From contig JANATG010000023.1 in assembly GCA_029449235.1 (NCBI GenBank), forward strand, positions 83,611-147,610: 64,000 nt of DNA, given 5' to 3'. Below the pieces are notes generated by a model. The model made no database searches. It was given only the letters and a program-made list of their open reading frames with translations, and was not told the DNA's origin. Positions 23,574 to 34,597 of this stretch are shown in pieces (within the stretch, counting starts at the first letter, position 1; the number at the start of each line of letters is the position of its first letter). Made by a program: the position numbers and the translations under genes. Origin of the DNA: Linnemannia schmuckeri. Taxonomy: Eukaryota; Mortierellomycota; Mortierellomycetes; Mortierellales; Mortierellaceae.

Positions 23574-23943
23574 GTCAGGGATACGGATACATCACGCGTG
23601 ATGGTTTCTGCCCGTGTGGCTAGCGAAGCGCCACACGTGAGAATGGGCGCTGCCCTGGAGCGTCCATGGATCCAAGCGCGGCCGATGAGCGGTTGTTGGA
23701 CAGTTTGTTGGGAAGGAGGAGATTGTCATTAATGGAGAGGATGGGAAGAATTCCTTTCATTCGTATCTAGTTTTATTTTCTTCTATTGAAGCTGTGAGGA
23801 GCAGCGGCAATTGTTGCGCAGAGCCAGGCTCCGGGTCGGACTGTGACTGGTGGATGGTGTACTGAAGAGTTTGGTCTGTAGTCCCCTTTACCTTCAAATG
23901 CCTCCTTTGTACTGTTTGTCAGAGAAATAAAATTGTGTACAGA
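22341..23943 (+). mobile_element. 5'-truncated LINE (copy B): RNase H, zinc knuckle and 3' UTR
   Basis: Element sequence starts directly after a 26-nt poly(A) tract and runs through an RNase H domain, a C-terminal region and a 3' UTR to AAATAAAATTGTGTAC at about 23938. The 3' UTR contains a strong hairpin (GTGTGGC ... GCCACAC, about 23614-23638), a candidate reverse-transcriptase recognition structure. The last ~185 bp match copy A. The reverse transcriptase and endonuclease are missing. Confidence 0.85.
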
Positions 23944-24634
23944 ATAAAAAAGCTGTAGTGTCTGTTGCCATCAAACCCTAGAATGCACTGTGACAATAAC
24001 TACTGCTGAAGTACTCAAAAGAGATGCGTCAGCTCACCTTACTTACTCTATGCTTCTTTGAACTACAGCAACATACATCTCTCCCTCTTATTTTTTTTTG
24101 AGCCCCTAGCCGCACTTGTCCAAAATAATTCTTCCCAGAGAGTTTCTCCGCATCCTTTTGCATCCTTAATTCTTCCGCACCCTCCTAAAAAAAAAATCCC
24201 CCGATTCTCCTCTTCATGTTCACATTACTCCTTACTATCCTCACAGGAGAGGTATTCAAGTCTCTGCACTCCCAAAGAGCGGAGTAACGCCGTTCATGAT
24301 TCTCCCATGGCATTTGTTCCCTCTTCACGGTCAGAGTTATGTTCGATGTATTGACGGAGAAATACAATCTGCAGTGGTTTAGACCAAAGACTTGAACGCA
24401 ACTCTGCATCCTTGTCTCTTTCTGGTTCGCCTTTCCACATTCATACATTCCTTGTCCTTGTAGTAGCTCGTTGCAAAAGGATTAAAAGAAACTAGTCTAC
24501 CGAGACATTCAGATGTAATCGACAAAACGTGGGGCAAATTGCGTAGTTTAAGGTTATCTACACCCTCTTCGTTATTAATTTGTTATTTGTTTGGATGGTT
24601 TGTTCTCAGTCCTTCATTATCTAGTATCACCACT
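23944..24634. other. Intergenic region between LINE and metaxin
   Basis: About 690 bp with no supportable gene. It is AT-rich with pyrimidine-rich patches near 24060-24260, and it contains the 3' end of the metaxin transcript. Confidence 0.4.
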
Positions 24635-26542
24635 CTAATCATCAGAGGGGACATGGATATCATCATCCACATCATCATCTCCCGCCATAAAGTATCCACC
24701 CTGCTCCTCTTCCTCACCCTCATCCGTACCAATGACAACAATCCCATTAATAATCACATAGGCCACCATCGCCACCAGCCCAAACGTCACCGCATAGATC
24801 CTCTTCAGATCAAAATCCCTCTCCTCCTGTGTCTTCTTTGGCTTTTCCGTTGTCGTTGTAGAAGAGGCAGATTTTGATCCAGATAAGAAGGTGTTCTTGA
24901 ACCACTCCTTGGGTGAGCTAATAGGGTTTGAGAAGAAGGGGGATGCTTCGCTAGGGAGGGCAGAGTCGGGCAGGTTGGCAAAGAATTCGTCCTTGCAGCG
25001 GTCGCAGTAGGCCACCAGGCGAGGGAACTGGCTAGTGAGGATCATTTGGAACCGGGGGTTGGGGATCTCAGGGTACAGCTGCAATGCCAAATATCCAAAC
25101 GCCTTTGCGTCCAAAGACGTAGGCCTGAAAATTTTTGAGGAAGAAATGTAGGTTAGAGAGTGCCAGTTCTTCTCTTTTTTGCAGATCCCGCATTGAAAGC
25201 AGGGTCAAAAAAATGTGGACAGGGCAAGAGCACATCATCTCTTTCCCCCTCCACTAGTATTACTGCCCCCCCCGCGCCCCCCCCCCCTCCTTTTTTTTTT
25301 TTCCTTCAAATGTCGTTTTCCCGTCTGAATTCCCGCATCCCTCCTGATGATCCTTGAACTTACTTGACGCCAAAGAGAAAGTCGTTCTCGCCCAATTTCC
25401 TGTCCAAGACACGGTAGCAGTCCCTTGCCAAGTCATAGATCTACATTTTTCATCGTGAGAAAAAAATAATGAACATAGTTATTAGTCGCCAATTGCTTCC
25501 TTTTTTCTATGCGGCATGGCTCCATATCACGATAGCGTTTGGAAAAACCAAAAGTTCCTAATATCCACGCACTGTGCACTGTGCATGCCCACTTACGCGA
25601 GTGTTCTCGGCATGAGTGAGAGATCCTGATTCGACCTTTCCGCCATACTTTTGGACACGCTGAACGGCAGCCTTGCGCATCTGCATGGGTTGAATATACC
25701 GCGCAGGGATGGAGAGCAAGTTCGAGTACGCCTTGCGAGTCGTTCCCAAAAAGTTATCGTCGTCCGCGAACCACGAGAACAACTATTATTGTTTTATCCG
25801 AGGGAGGGAGAGAGACGAAGGGGTGTTAGGTGATAGCTATCCAGCGTTGGTGGGTATCATTTTTTGCAAAGCAATTTATCCTTATCCTGATATTTATGTC
25901 GACTCTGTGCTCTTTTTCCGGTTGTTGCAATTATTGTGTTTGCTTACGAGAGAGTCCTGCAGAGATTCGTCGACGAGGGAGGAGTAAGCAACAGACTTTG
26001 CCAAATCCTCCGTGGAAAGATCCTCATTGGCGTTATATCCCTACACATTGCAAAAAATAAAATAAAAATGCGTACGAGAAAGTAGCACCGAGTAAGGGTG
26101 TTAGGACGCCTGTACTTTGTTGAGTTGTATATCTGCGCTCCTGCAATGATTCCTTAACGTGCGCTGTGAGATTCCCCTTCCTCATTCCTCAATGATTTAC
26201 AGTTTTGCTCAGGTAGGCGATGATCCGGTTGGTTCCTGCGATCCAGTTCTTTCCATCGTGCAGCATCGGCAATTCTCCTATTCCACATTCATTCAAAAGC
26301 AAACAAACTTCCAGTTATCAGTAATAGATCTCCTCAAAGTAACCATCAGCAAATGTATAAAAGTGTGAAAAAAAAAAGATCAACAGGGTACCGGTGGGTG
26401 AGATCCCGGGGTCGTTTGATTCGACGATGGTGTATTCCTGGTGGGAGACAATGGAGAGGTAAGAGATCAGGGCCAGGCATTGGGGGTCGATCGAGGGCAA
26501 GCCAAATGCGCCTCCGTAGATATACAGCTCCGCGTTGGGCAT
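24635..26542 (-). CDS. Metaxin / Sam37-like mitochondrial outer-membrane import protein
   Basis: Six exons on the minus strand: 26542-26392, 26277-26201, 26040-25948, 25782-25597, 25440-25364 and 25124-24635. They give 357 aa with frame kept at each junction. The N-terminus (AELYIYGGAFGLPSIDPQCLALISYL) is the thioredoxin-like start of metaxins. ELPMLHDGKNWIAGTNRIIAYL continues the GST-N fold, and the middle exons form the all-helical GST-C part (KAFGYLALQLYPEIPN..., FPRLVAYCDRC). A membrane anchor is at about 304-327, after a Ser/Thr/Lys-rich linker, followed by a short acidic tail. Metaxins are part of the SAM/TOB complex that inserts beta-barrel proteins. The C-terminal anchor suggests the metaxin-1/Sam37 type rather than metaxin-2/Sam35. 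Confidence 0.88.
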
Positions 26543-26858
26543 TATGAGGGTGAGGGAGGAGTGAAGGTCGAAAGGGAAGGAAAGAAGGAAGGAAGGAACA
26601 GGGTAAAGAAGAGTGAAAAATACACGGGAGCGTGAAATAAAAAAAAATTGGCCTCCGTGCCCGTGTCTCTCCCGCGAGAAAAATAAATTTCCAAAAGGGG
26701 AACGAAGCACACATCCAACACCCACAGCAACCTTCTTTATCTATCCCTTCCAACGGTTTCCTTTCTCTTCGTGTCACACGTGTTATGCACACTGCACACA
26801 CTTAAAATGACTTTGGAGGCACACGCTTTAATAAAGGGTCTAGAAACAACTCAAATGA
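26543..26858. promoter_or_regulatory. Metaxin promoter and 3' flank of the 1474-aa gene
   Basis: 316 bp with no gene. It is pyrimidine-rich on the minus strand (26560-26625), as expected for the metaxin leader. Confidence 0.4.
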
Positions 26859-29800
26859 CTACTCCAGGTCATACCCACGCAGTCTGGTCCGCAAGGCATG
26901 CCGTACCGTAGCCTGCTCTACTGCATCGCCCGTCAGCGTCCATGGCATCCGAAACTTGCGAATCGGTCGATCCTTCAGCTTATCCTGCCTCTTGGAGTCC
27001 CTAATCAAACCATAACTCACACACGCAGTCACCGTACTAGTCGCACTTGAAGGTGTAGTAGTAGTGGTAGCTGACGAAGGTGTAACTGTAGCAGAACCAC
27101 CGATCACAGCAGACTCACTCTCTGTAGTAGTGGTAGTAACACCCTGGGACCTGGCCTGGAACTGGGCTTCGATGCGTCGGTAATGAATATCAGTCCGATC
27201 GCCAATTTTCATTTCAATTGCATCCTTGTAGGCCGCATAGTCCTTACGCTGCGTCAAAAATCCTTCACCAAGCATCTCCCACGGGTGTTGCTCTGGCAAT
27301 GTCGGAGGCGCAAGGCCATTGGATCGATCCCACACTGCTGTCGACAACTGTGAATCCTCATTCAGCGTATCGGATGCATCCGTGGTCTCGAAGGTTGTAT
27401 CTTCCGGTTTGCCAATATTGTTGTTGTCGCCGATGGTAGTGTCAGTGGCGGTTGTCGAAGCTGCAGCTGGGGTGGTGGTCCTGAAGGCGTTGCTACTGCT
27501 GGTGCTGCTGTGTGGCGTGGGAAGAAAGAAGGCCAGGTTGCGGAACACCTCCGATGGCATCCTGGAGGCATACAGATCCAACTCCTCCAGATCCGAAAAT
27601 TGAATCCTTTTTAACAACGCCACCCACTCTGAACTTTCAAGCGACAGCCGATTCACCCCTAGCTTGTGGAGCCGCAGTTCCGAGACGAAAGCCTGGAGCC
27701 ATGGCAAGAACTGGCGCGTGACCTGGGATGACTTGACACAATTTTGGGTACGCGGGCTCCCAAGAACAAATCCAGAGGTCGCCACTGCTTTTGGATATGA
27801 GTTGCCAATGCCTCCTTTGCCAACACTGATCGATTTGCTCAACGCGCCGACAACAACCAGAATCTCCAGGAAGGGAAGGACCTTGGGCTTAATGGTCTCG
27901 AAAAACGTCGCCAACGGCTCTCCGTCCTCCATAGATCCGATTAACACCAGCTCGTCGACACATGAACCAAACCTAAGTAGGAACTGTGTCGCCTCCTCCC
28001 ACTCTGCCTTGGCGCCATCGATCGGTGACAGGTAGACCGCAAAGTGAGATGATAGTTGTGACATGGGCACCTGGGATCGCTCAATGACCTTGGTTAGGTT
28101 TTCATATCCCTTCTTGTCAAGCCCCAGGACATTGATCTGTAGGCTCGCCAGGTGTGATCCCCTTGACCGCGTACAAGCCTCCAGCGTCTTGGCATCATGG
28201 TTCGAAAACTCGAGGCACTTCAAGTACGTGAGCATGTACCCAAAAAACATCAGGACCGTGTAGACGTTGCTCGATTTCCTGGAGTAAGTAAGCGACATTG
28301 GTTGCGCTGGGACCTTGTTCGCCTCCAGCGTCGTTGTCATTGTCGTTGCTGTTAAGGTCGTTGTTCCTGATGCTGTTGTTATCAAATCTGTAGTTGCTCC
28401 CGTTTCCGACCAGGTGAGGCTCATGTCCGCCTTGTCTCTCAGGCCAACCTTCTTGGGCACTCGCGAAGGCCCCACTGCTGCAAAAGTCGCCTTGATGGCC
28501 TGGTAGACCTTGAAGAACTGAAGTGCTTCTGTCGTCACTCGCAGCTTTCTAAGGCAAGGGTTCAGCTCAATAAGCTGCAGGAGGGCCTTGAGTTCCTGGT
28601 GGTTGTGGACTTCCAGCCAGAGCCGTTCCAGCTTGTTGGCGAACCGAAGTGTGCTATTGGACCACCGTTGGATGCGCATCGACTTGCGCGCCTCGTCCTT
28701 GCCTGACCGTATCGATACCTGCTCGTTGTAGCTGACCATGGCCTTGAGCATTACTAGACCGACATCGCCTTTGATCGCATTGTTCATGAAATGAAATCCA
28801 CGCTCGAGGGTGGGACTGTTGAAGCTGAGTTTGGTCTTGGCGTTGGGTCCTGCTGTCCTGACCATGTCGCATAGTGCGGGGTTCATGCGGTCCGGGTCCC
28901 AGTCTGCGAAGGAGCGCGTGTTCATGAATAGCCGATCCAGAGACTCCTGGGTGTCTGGATGGTCGGACGGATCGCTGATATCCATGTAGAATCCCTGAAT
29001 TCGCCGGCAGTCAACAAGATGCTTGATCAGCCTGGTCTTGAAGTGTCCCAGAATATAGTTGGGATCATTGACATCGACACCTCTGCAGGGCTCCTTCAGG
29101 TTGATGGGGCCGTGGACAATATGATGCTCGAAGGGGACAAACAGCTTGATCGACACGGCAGTGGTGCGGAGAATGGCCGACTGCAAAACGGTAATATCCT
29201 CCTCAGTCACATGCCACGCCAGCTCCAGGCCAAGTTCCTGCAAGTTCTCCGCCTTGACAATCGCATCATAGAACTTCAATGCCTCCTCTCGTGAACACAG
29301 AGACACCAAAAGAGCTCCCAACGCCTCATTGTAAAAGAATCGCTTAAGGACCGCCTGCAGCACCTTGTAGTCGTTTTCCGGAAACCGCTCCTTGTAGTGA
29401 TCAAAGCAGACCCACTTGGCATAGCCTTCGTTGGTAATGATCCTGAACAACGTCCCGGCTGACCCTTCCTTGTCCAGGTTGATGGGTGCGTAAAAGTCCT
29501 TGACGCGAGAAAAGTCCCAGCTCCCTTCCACCTTGCCCGAGTCCGGCTCGTTCTGGATATAGTTGATGGCGCAGAGGACTTTTTTGTACAAGGGTGAGTC
29601 CTTGTTCATCGGTGGGACGGCGACTCCGTTGTCCTTGTATCCAAATGCCAACATCTGGAGAATCACCCACATATGATAGCCGAAGCGCGCGACAAATTCT
29701 TCGATGTACAGTAGGTCGTAACCCTCATGTAGAGTAAAATGAAGCTGGTGAGGAGGAAATCTCCTCCGTTTCTTGTCCGCTCGGGTTTCTTCGTCGTCGT

Positions 29801-31382
29801 CTGGCTGTGTGAGCTGACAGCACTCGCACAGGAAATAAAGTCGAAATCCTGCTGCCGCGTTGTCTCCTTTGGGCAGGATGACAAACATCTTGGGATCCAG
29901 GTGTTGGAAAACGCCATAGTGAACGCCAGTGAGTTGATCCGCCTTTGGCTGAAGGAACTCGGGTCGCATCTTCCTGAACAGCATCCTGGTCGAGTTGGTG
30001 TCCTTTATCACGGCCTCATACTGCATGCGGAGAGGATGACCGACTGGGATCCGTGACTTTAGTCCAAGAAGTGTCGCAAACAAGACCCGCCCCCGTCTCT
30101 CGGCCTGCAAGATCTGGTAGTCGGTCGTCGATTTCAGGTACGCGTAGAACAGATGCGCGCAGGTGAGGAGCTCCGTTTTGATCGTTTCAAAGTCGGCCTT
30201 GGTAGCCTCGTCAGAACCCTCGGGTGCCTCGGAATTGAGAAGGAGCTGAAGAAGACTTTGTCGTTTCCGCTTGGTCGCAGGAGGGAGGTTTTCGTTATTG
30301 GCGTTGATAGTCTTGTCGCCACTACCACTGCTGACTCCCTTTAATGGTGGCACCAAGGTATGCAGGAAGGTGGTAGCTGTCGCCTTTTCCTGCTCTTTGA
30401 AGGACGGAATTCTGTGAGTTGAAGGAGTAGGGGTTGACGCTGGGTTTGGCGGAGACGAGTGCGATTCCTGTGACGCACCCGATTGGCTTGACGAAGATGT
30501 GTCTTGAGGCCTATTGTTCTTTTGTTCCTGTTCTTGCACGACTTCGTGCACGATCTCCTCGATGGAATCTAGATCCGTCGAGTGCTCGCCAATCACGTCA
30601 TAATCCTCTGAGTCAGCACAAGTCTCTAGCGATGGAGACGATACTGCCGAGGACTTTAGCGTCGCTGGTTGCTGAGACGATTGCTCCTGGATGGTTGACG
30701 TTGCCGTGTCCAGAGAGATGTCAGTTGAGTTCGTTGTGAGTGTTGTGGTCTTGCAGGTAATAGGCTGAACGATTGAAACCGATGAAGACTGTTGCGGTAC
30801 TGTGATCGAGGGAGTTGAATACGAAGAGCATGTATCCTGACTATTATTTGATCCCTGCTTTCTATTTCGTTTTTGCTGTTGCTTGGTGCTCTTTGAACTG
30901 CTCAACTCCTCGATAAAGTCAACTTTGGATGGTGGGGTGGCAACTGAGCGAACAACTGAAGGCGAGGGGTTGTAAATGACATCGAGAACCTCCCCAGGAA
31001 CACACTCTATCCGAAATGGCTTGATCCTATGCGTATTGTTGTTCAACAGAAGGCAAGTTAATTACTGTACCATGTATGTTGCAATTGAGGCCATTACCCC
31101 GAGCAATTGGTATTGCGTTCCTTACCTCCGCTCATGGTCGTCTCTCATATAGGTAGAAATGATATCCTCATGCTGGACGCGCAGTATTCCTGGAAAGGCG
31201 ACTCGCAAGTCACTCCAAAATATGTATTTGCTGAGAGGCACAGAGGCGACGAGATGACCTGTTCTGGCCTTGAGCCGGACAAGCGTGCCATGTGAGCGGA
31301 ATGTCTGGTAGTTGTCATCCAATGTCGCAGTTTTACTTGGTGTTGTTGTTGATGTTGGGTGTTGGCTGTCCGAGGATGCCAT
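26859..31382 (-). CDS. Large protein of unknown function with LRR-like C-terminal half
   Basis: Two exons, 31382-31126 and 31026-26859, encode 1474 aa. The splice (GTAAGG...GCATAG) joins DDHER to RIKPFRIECVPGE without a break. The N-terminal ~80 residues after the first 25 form a compact domain (LVRLKARTGHLVASVPLSKY ... PGEVLDVIYN) of ubiquitin-like or adaptor character; I cannot name it. A disordered Ser/Thr/Gln linker follows (about 110-330), with a nuclear-type basic run KRKR near 345. A long globular region follows, with one possible zinc pair (CECC near 490). The C-terminal third contains leucine-spaced segments such as LRKLRV, LASLQINVLGL, DELVLIG, LHKLGVNRLSL and DLEELDLY, like leucine-rich repeats. 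Function is unknown; it probably belongs to a lineage-specific family. Confidence 0.75.
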
Positions 31383-31716
31383 TTGGTTTCCTGGAAGTGT
31401 TTGAATCGGTCAGTTGGTGATGTCACAACAAATAGATGGAGTTAAAGAAGGTGTGAAAAGAAACAACTCTGAGCGTGGAACAGGAGGCAACTTGTAAAGA
31501 AATACAAACCCCTTAATGACGAAGCACCGAACAAGGCAGGAAATCACCAGCCAATCAGAAGGGTGAGCAATGATAGAAAGGCACATATCAATAACGCGCT
31601 TGCTATTTACTTTTAGTTATCTCTTGGCACTTCTCTATATTGGTCGCCTTTTCATTTCCCTTCCTTCTTCTTCTCTCTCTTTCTACCGAACTCCCTTTAG
31701 TCCTTACACATTAATT
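31383..31716. promoter_or_regulatory. Short divergent promoter region
   Basis: 334 bp between two divergent starts (31382 minus, 31717 plus). The plus side is pyrimidine-rich (31640-31710). The two genes may share regulatory elements. Confidence 0.5.
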
Positions 31717-33954
31717 ATGGAAACACAAACACAGCAGCAACACTACCAACGCCACCAACACTACCACCAACAGCAGCAACAACCGGCAACGAGGGTGGTC
31801 TCGCACTGGGCAAAGTCAACCCCCGAGGAAGGCATCCAGCTCATCTTCAACAAGGCAGACACCGACAAGGCGCCAGCCGGAGTCCGTATCCTCACCTCCC
31901 CTACTTCCATCGAACGACCCTGTCAATGGGACATCTGTCTCCGACTCATCTCTGATCCTTTTTTCAATGACGATTCTGCGACAAAGACAACAGCAACAAC
32001 AGCAGCCTCACTCCCGGACAGTAGAAGTCACTCTACTGCATCAACACCACTCCTTCGAGCATCGTCGCCGCAGAAGCAGCAACAAGAGACGACTACTCTT
32101 CCCTCTACTCTGAATCGTCGATCGGCGACTCCACTTTTGGTCTTGACGTTGCAACGAGCTAGTATCCGGCTGAGTTCTGCAGGACATGACGGGGGACATG
32201 ATCGAGATGGTCAAGGAGGAGAAGGAGGAGGTGGGAACATGCGCTTTGAGGATCCAATGAACCCTGGTCGAACACGATGCGATTCCTACCGGACGATTTA
32301 TATCTACAGCCCTCGACTTCGTCGTGACATCCATGTCCAGCCTATCGACCGGGACCTCTGGCCTCAAACAGGTACTCTCGCCATGTTGAACCAGCGATGT
32401 TTCCCCCTCCCCCTCTGCGCATGTGCACCTGTTTGCTCTACTTTTGTAGTCATCATCACCGTCATTTTTTTTTTTTTTCAATCACCAGTCATGATCAGCG
32501 ATCGTCACCAAACACGAAATTGATAAAATTGATCATCACTAAACCAAATGGCCTTGCTTACCCATGACAAAACGGCCTTTGTAGCGGTGTTCAAGTGCGA
32601 AGATGTAATCGACGAGGATCACAAGTATCACTTTCAGATTTGGCTCTCCGGCGCAAGCCCCCGCCAGACAGACGCTGAAACAGACGCACGAACCACACAA
32701 CAAAAAAACTTGCTATTTGCAATGCGACAGGATACATCCACTTGCAATGTCCAGATCTGTATCAGAGACCCTCCACCGCCCTTGACGGTCCCCCAAGCGT
32801 GTCTTGAGACTGCGTCGTCGGGGTTGTTTGATAAGAGAAATGTGAGTCATGGTAATCTTGGTGATGGTTATAGCCATAGGGACAATGGTGGTCAATACTA
32901 CAGTCCACCCTTGACTACGGCATCGTCCGCTCCTTCAGGAGCGACATTCGACAACAAATACTACATCAAGCACACGCAGACCTCGAAAATCCATTGCAAT
33001 AACAACAACGATTATTCAACAGAGCAAATTAGGGCAACGTTCTGGGCACATAAGACAATCCTCGAGTCGGTCCCATTTTTTTCTCGTATGCTAAGTTCTG
33101 GACGGTTCAAGGAGGGTCAACCGGGCTCGGATAGGATCTTTAGGATCAATCTCTCAAGTGATATGTTTGAGCCCAAAATCATGGACACCTTGCTTGACTA
33201 TGTCTACACTCGCGAACCTATCCAGGACGACGAGAGTATGGGTGATGACGATGCTGATATCAACAATGGCAACGGTACTAGCGGTTATTACAACAACAGC
33301 TACAACAACAACAGCAATAATACTCGCTATGCGGACGACTACGAGTCGATGACCGACTCTCCAACAATGAACAGGCGCCACTATGTCAGCGCAAACGTCG
33401 CCCTGAACTTGCAGAGAGTCGCCTCTGAACCCTCACCACCTCGACCCCACTACCTCCAGTTTCATCCCTACTCTCAACCACCCACCACCCACACACCCAC
33501 CCCTGGCCGCAGCTCATCCTGGTCATTCACACCAACAACCACCGGCCACAGCCTCGACGTCACATCCACGCTGACTTCTCCGCCCCCACCAACACCCCAC
33601 CCGATACACCCCTACACATCTCGCCATACGCACTCCCTCCGCACGCGCCTGAAGCCTGAGGATTGGTTCCTCCTCTACCGCGCAGCAATCCACATGGAAG
33701 ACCCCCCACTGCAGGCCCAAGCACTCGACAAGATCCAAGCCCAACTCAACGTCCAATCTGCTCTCGAACGCGCCTTGACCTGGGGACCAGGGTACCCAGA
33801 GATCAAACGCGTGGTATTGAAGTATGTGTTTGATGAGCGAAGGGCGATTTTTGGAAACGAGGAGCGGAACCAGTTGCGACCGTACTTGTGGCCCGAGATT
33901 GAGGATCAGGTGGATGTTCTTGTCGAGATTACGAGCAAGATTGCTCGGCAGTGA
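31717..33954 (+). CDS. BTB/POZ domain protein with split domain
   Basis: Exons 31717-32371 and 32585-33954 encode 674 aa. The acceptor at 32584 (TTTGTAG) follows a CACTAAAC branch-like site and is the first one that avoids the stops before it. The N-terminal half carries a His/Gln-rich start and a MATH-like or galactose-binding-like beta region (SHWAKSTPEEGIQLIFNKAD ..., CEDVIDEDHKYHFQIWLSG). The BTB core is at about 370-431: FWAHKTILESVPFFSRML, then FRINLSSDMFEPKIMDTLLDYVYT. After that helix comes about 140 residues rich in Asn, Ser and Pro. It resumes with EDWFLLYRAAIHMEDPPLQAQALDKIQ, which resembles the helices that normally follow directly. BTB proteins often act as Cul3 ubiquitin-ligase adaptors; the partner is not known. 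Confidence 0.82.
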
Positions 33955-34562
33955 GAGAGTGCAGGGGAGGTTTAAGTGAGGAGGGGTATGACTAGTGTGA
34001 GCAGAGTAAAGCAGGGAGAGGAGCAGGAATTGGTCTCGTTGTTAAATAAAAGGGCAAGTCTCGCTTTACTTGCGGCACAAACACAACACAGCGTAAGAGG
34101 AACACAATGCAGATGCATTGAACTGTACTGCATTGATTTCTTAGTCGATCGATTTCATGTTCATCATAGCTTTTTATTACTATCTGAAACCGACGCTATC
34201 TTGCCCTGGCTGGTGAATCGCTGGCGATGTCTCCAATGAGTCGCAAGTTGTTGGAGACAAAAAAAAAATATTGTTAGCGCCAAACAAAAACAACAAAAGC
34301 TATCTCTAACACACGTGTTCGCCATCTTTCACTACTCATCCCGGCCCAATTCTTACACTACCTCCATGTCGCATGCCCCCTTTGACCACTCTTTTTATGT
34401 CGTTGTGCCATGTGTCGAAGATCCTGGTAACAGCAAGAAGTGGAAGGCGCTATGGTGGGGTAGAGAAGAACTGTCAAGTATCTTTACCTCTCGACAGCCA
34501 TCGCAAGGAAGTCTGAACACGTGGATTCGCTTTTTCAAGAAAGCGTAGGTGTTGCTCTCCGC

Positions 34563-34597
34563 GGCTCCTAGGCCACATAAAAATATGAGCCTAGGAG
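34563..34597. repeat. 10-bp perfect inverted repeat
   Basis: GCTCCTAGGC (34563-34572) and GCCTAGGAGC (34588-34597) are separated by 15 nt of A/T-rich loop. It could be a hairpin in a transcript end or a palindromic binding site. Confidence 0.6.
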
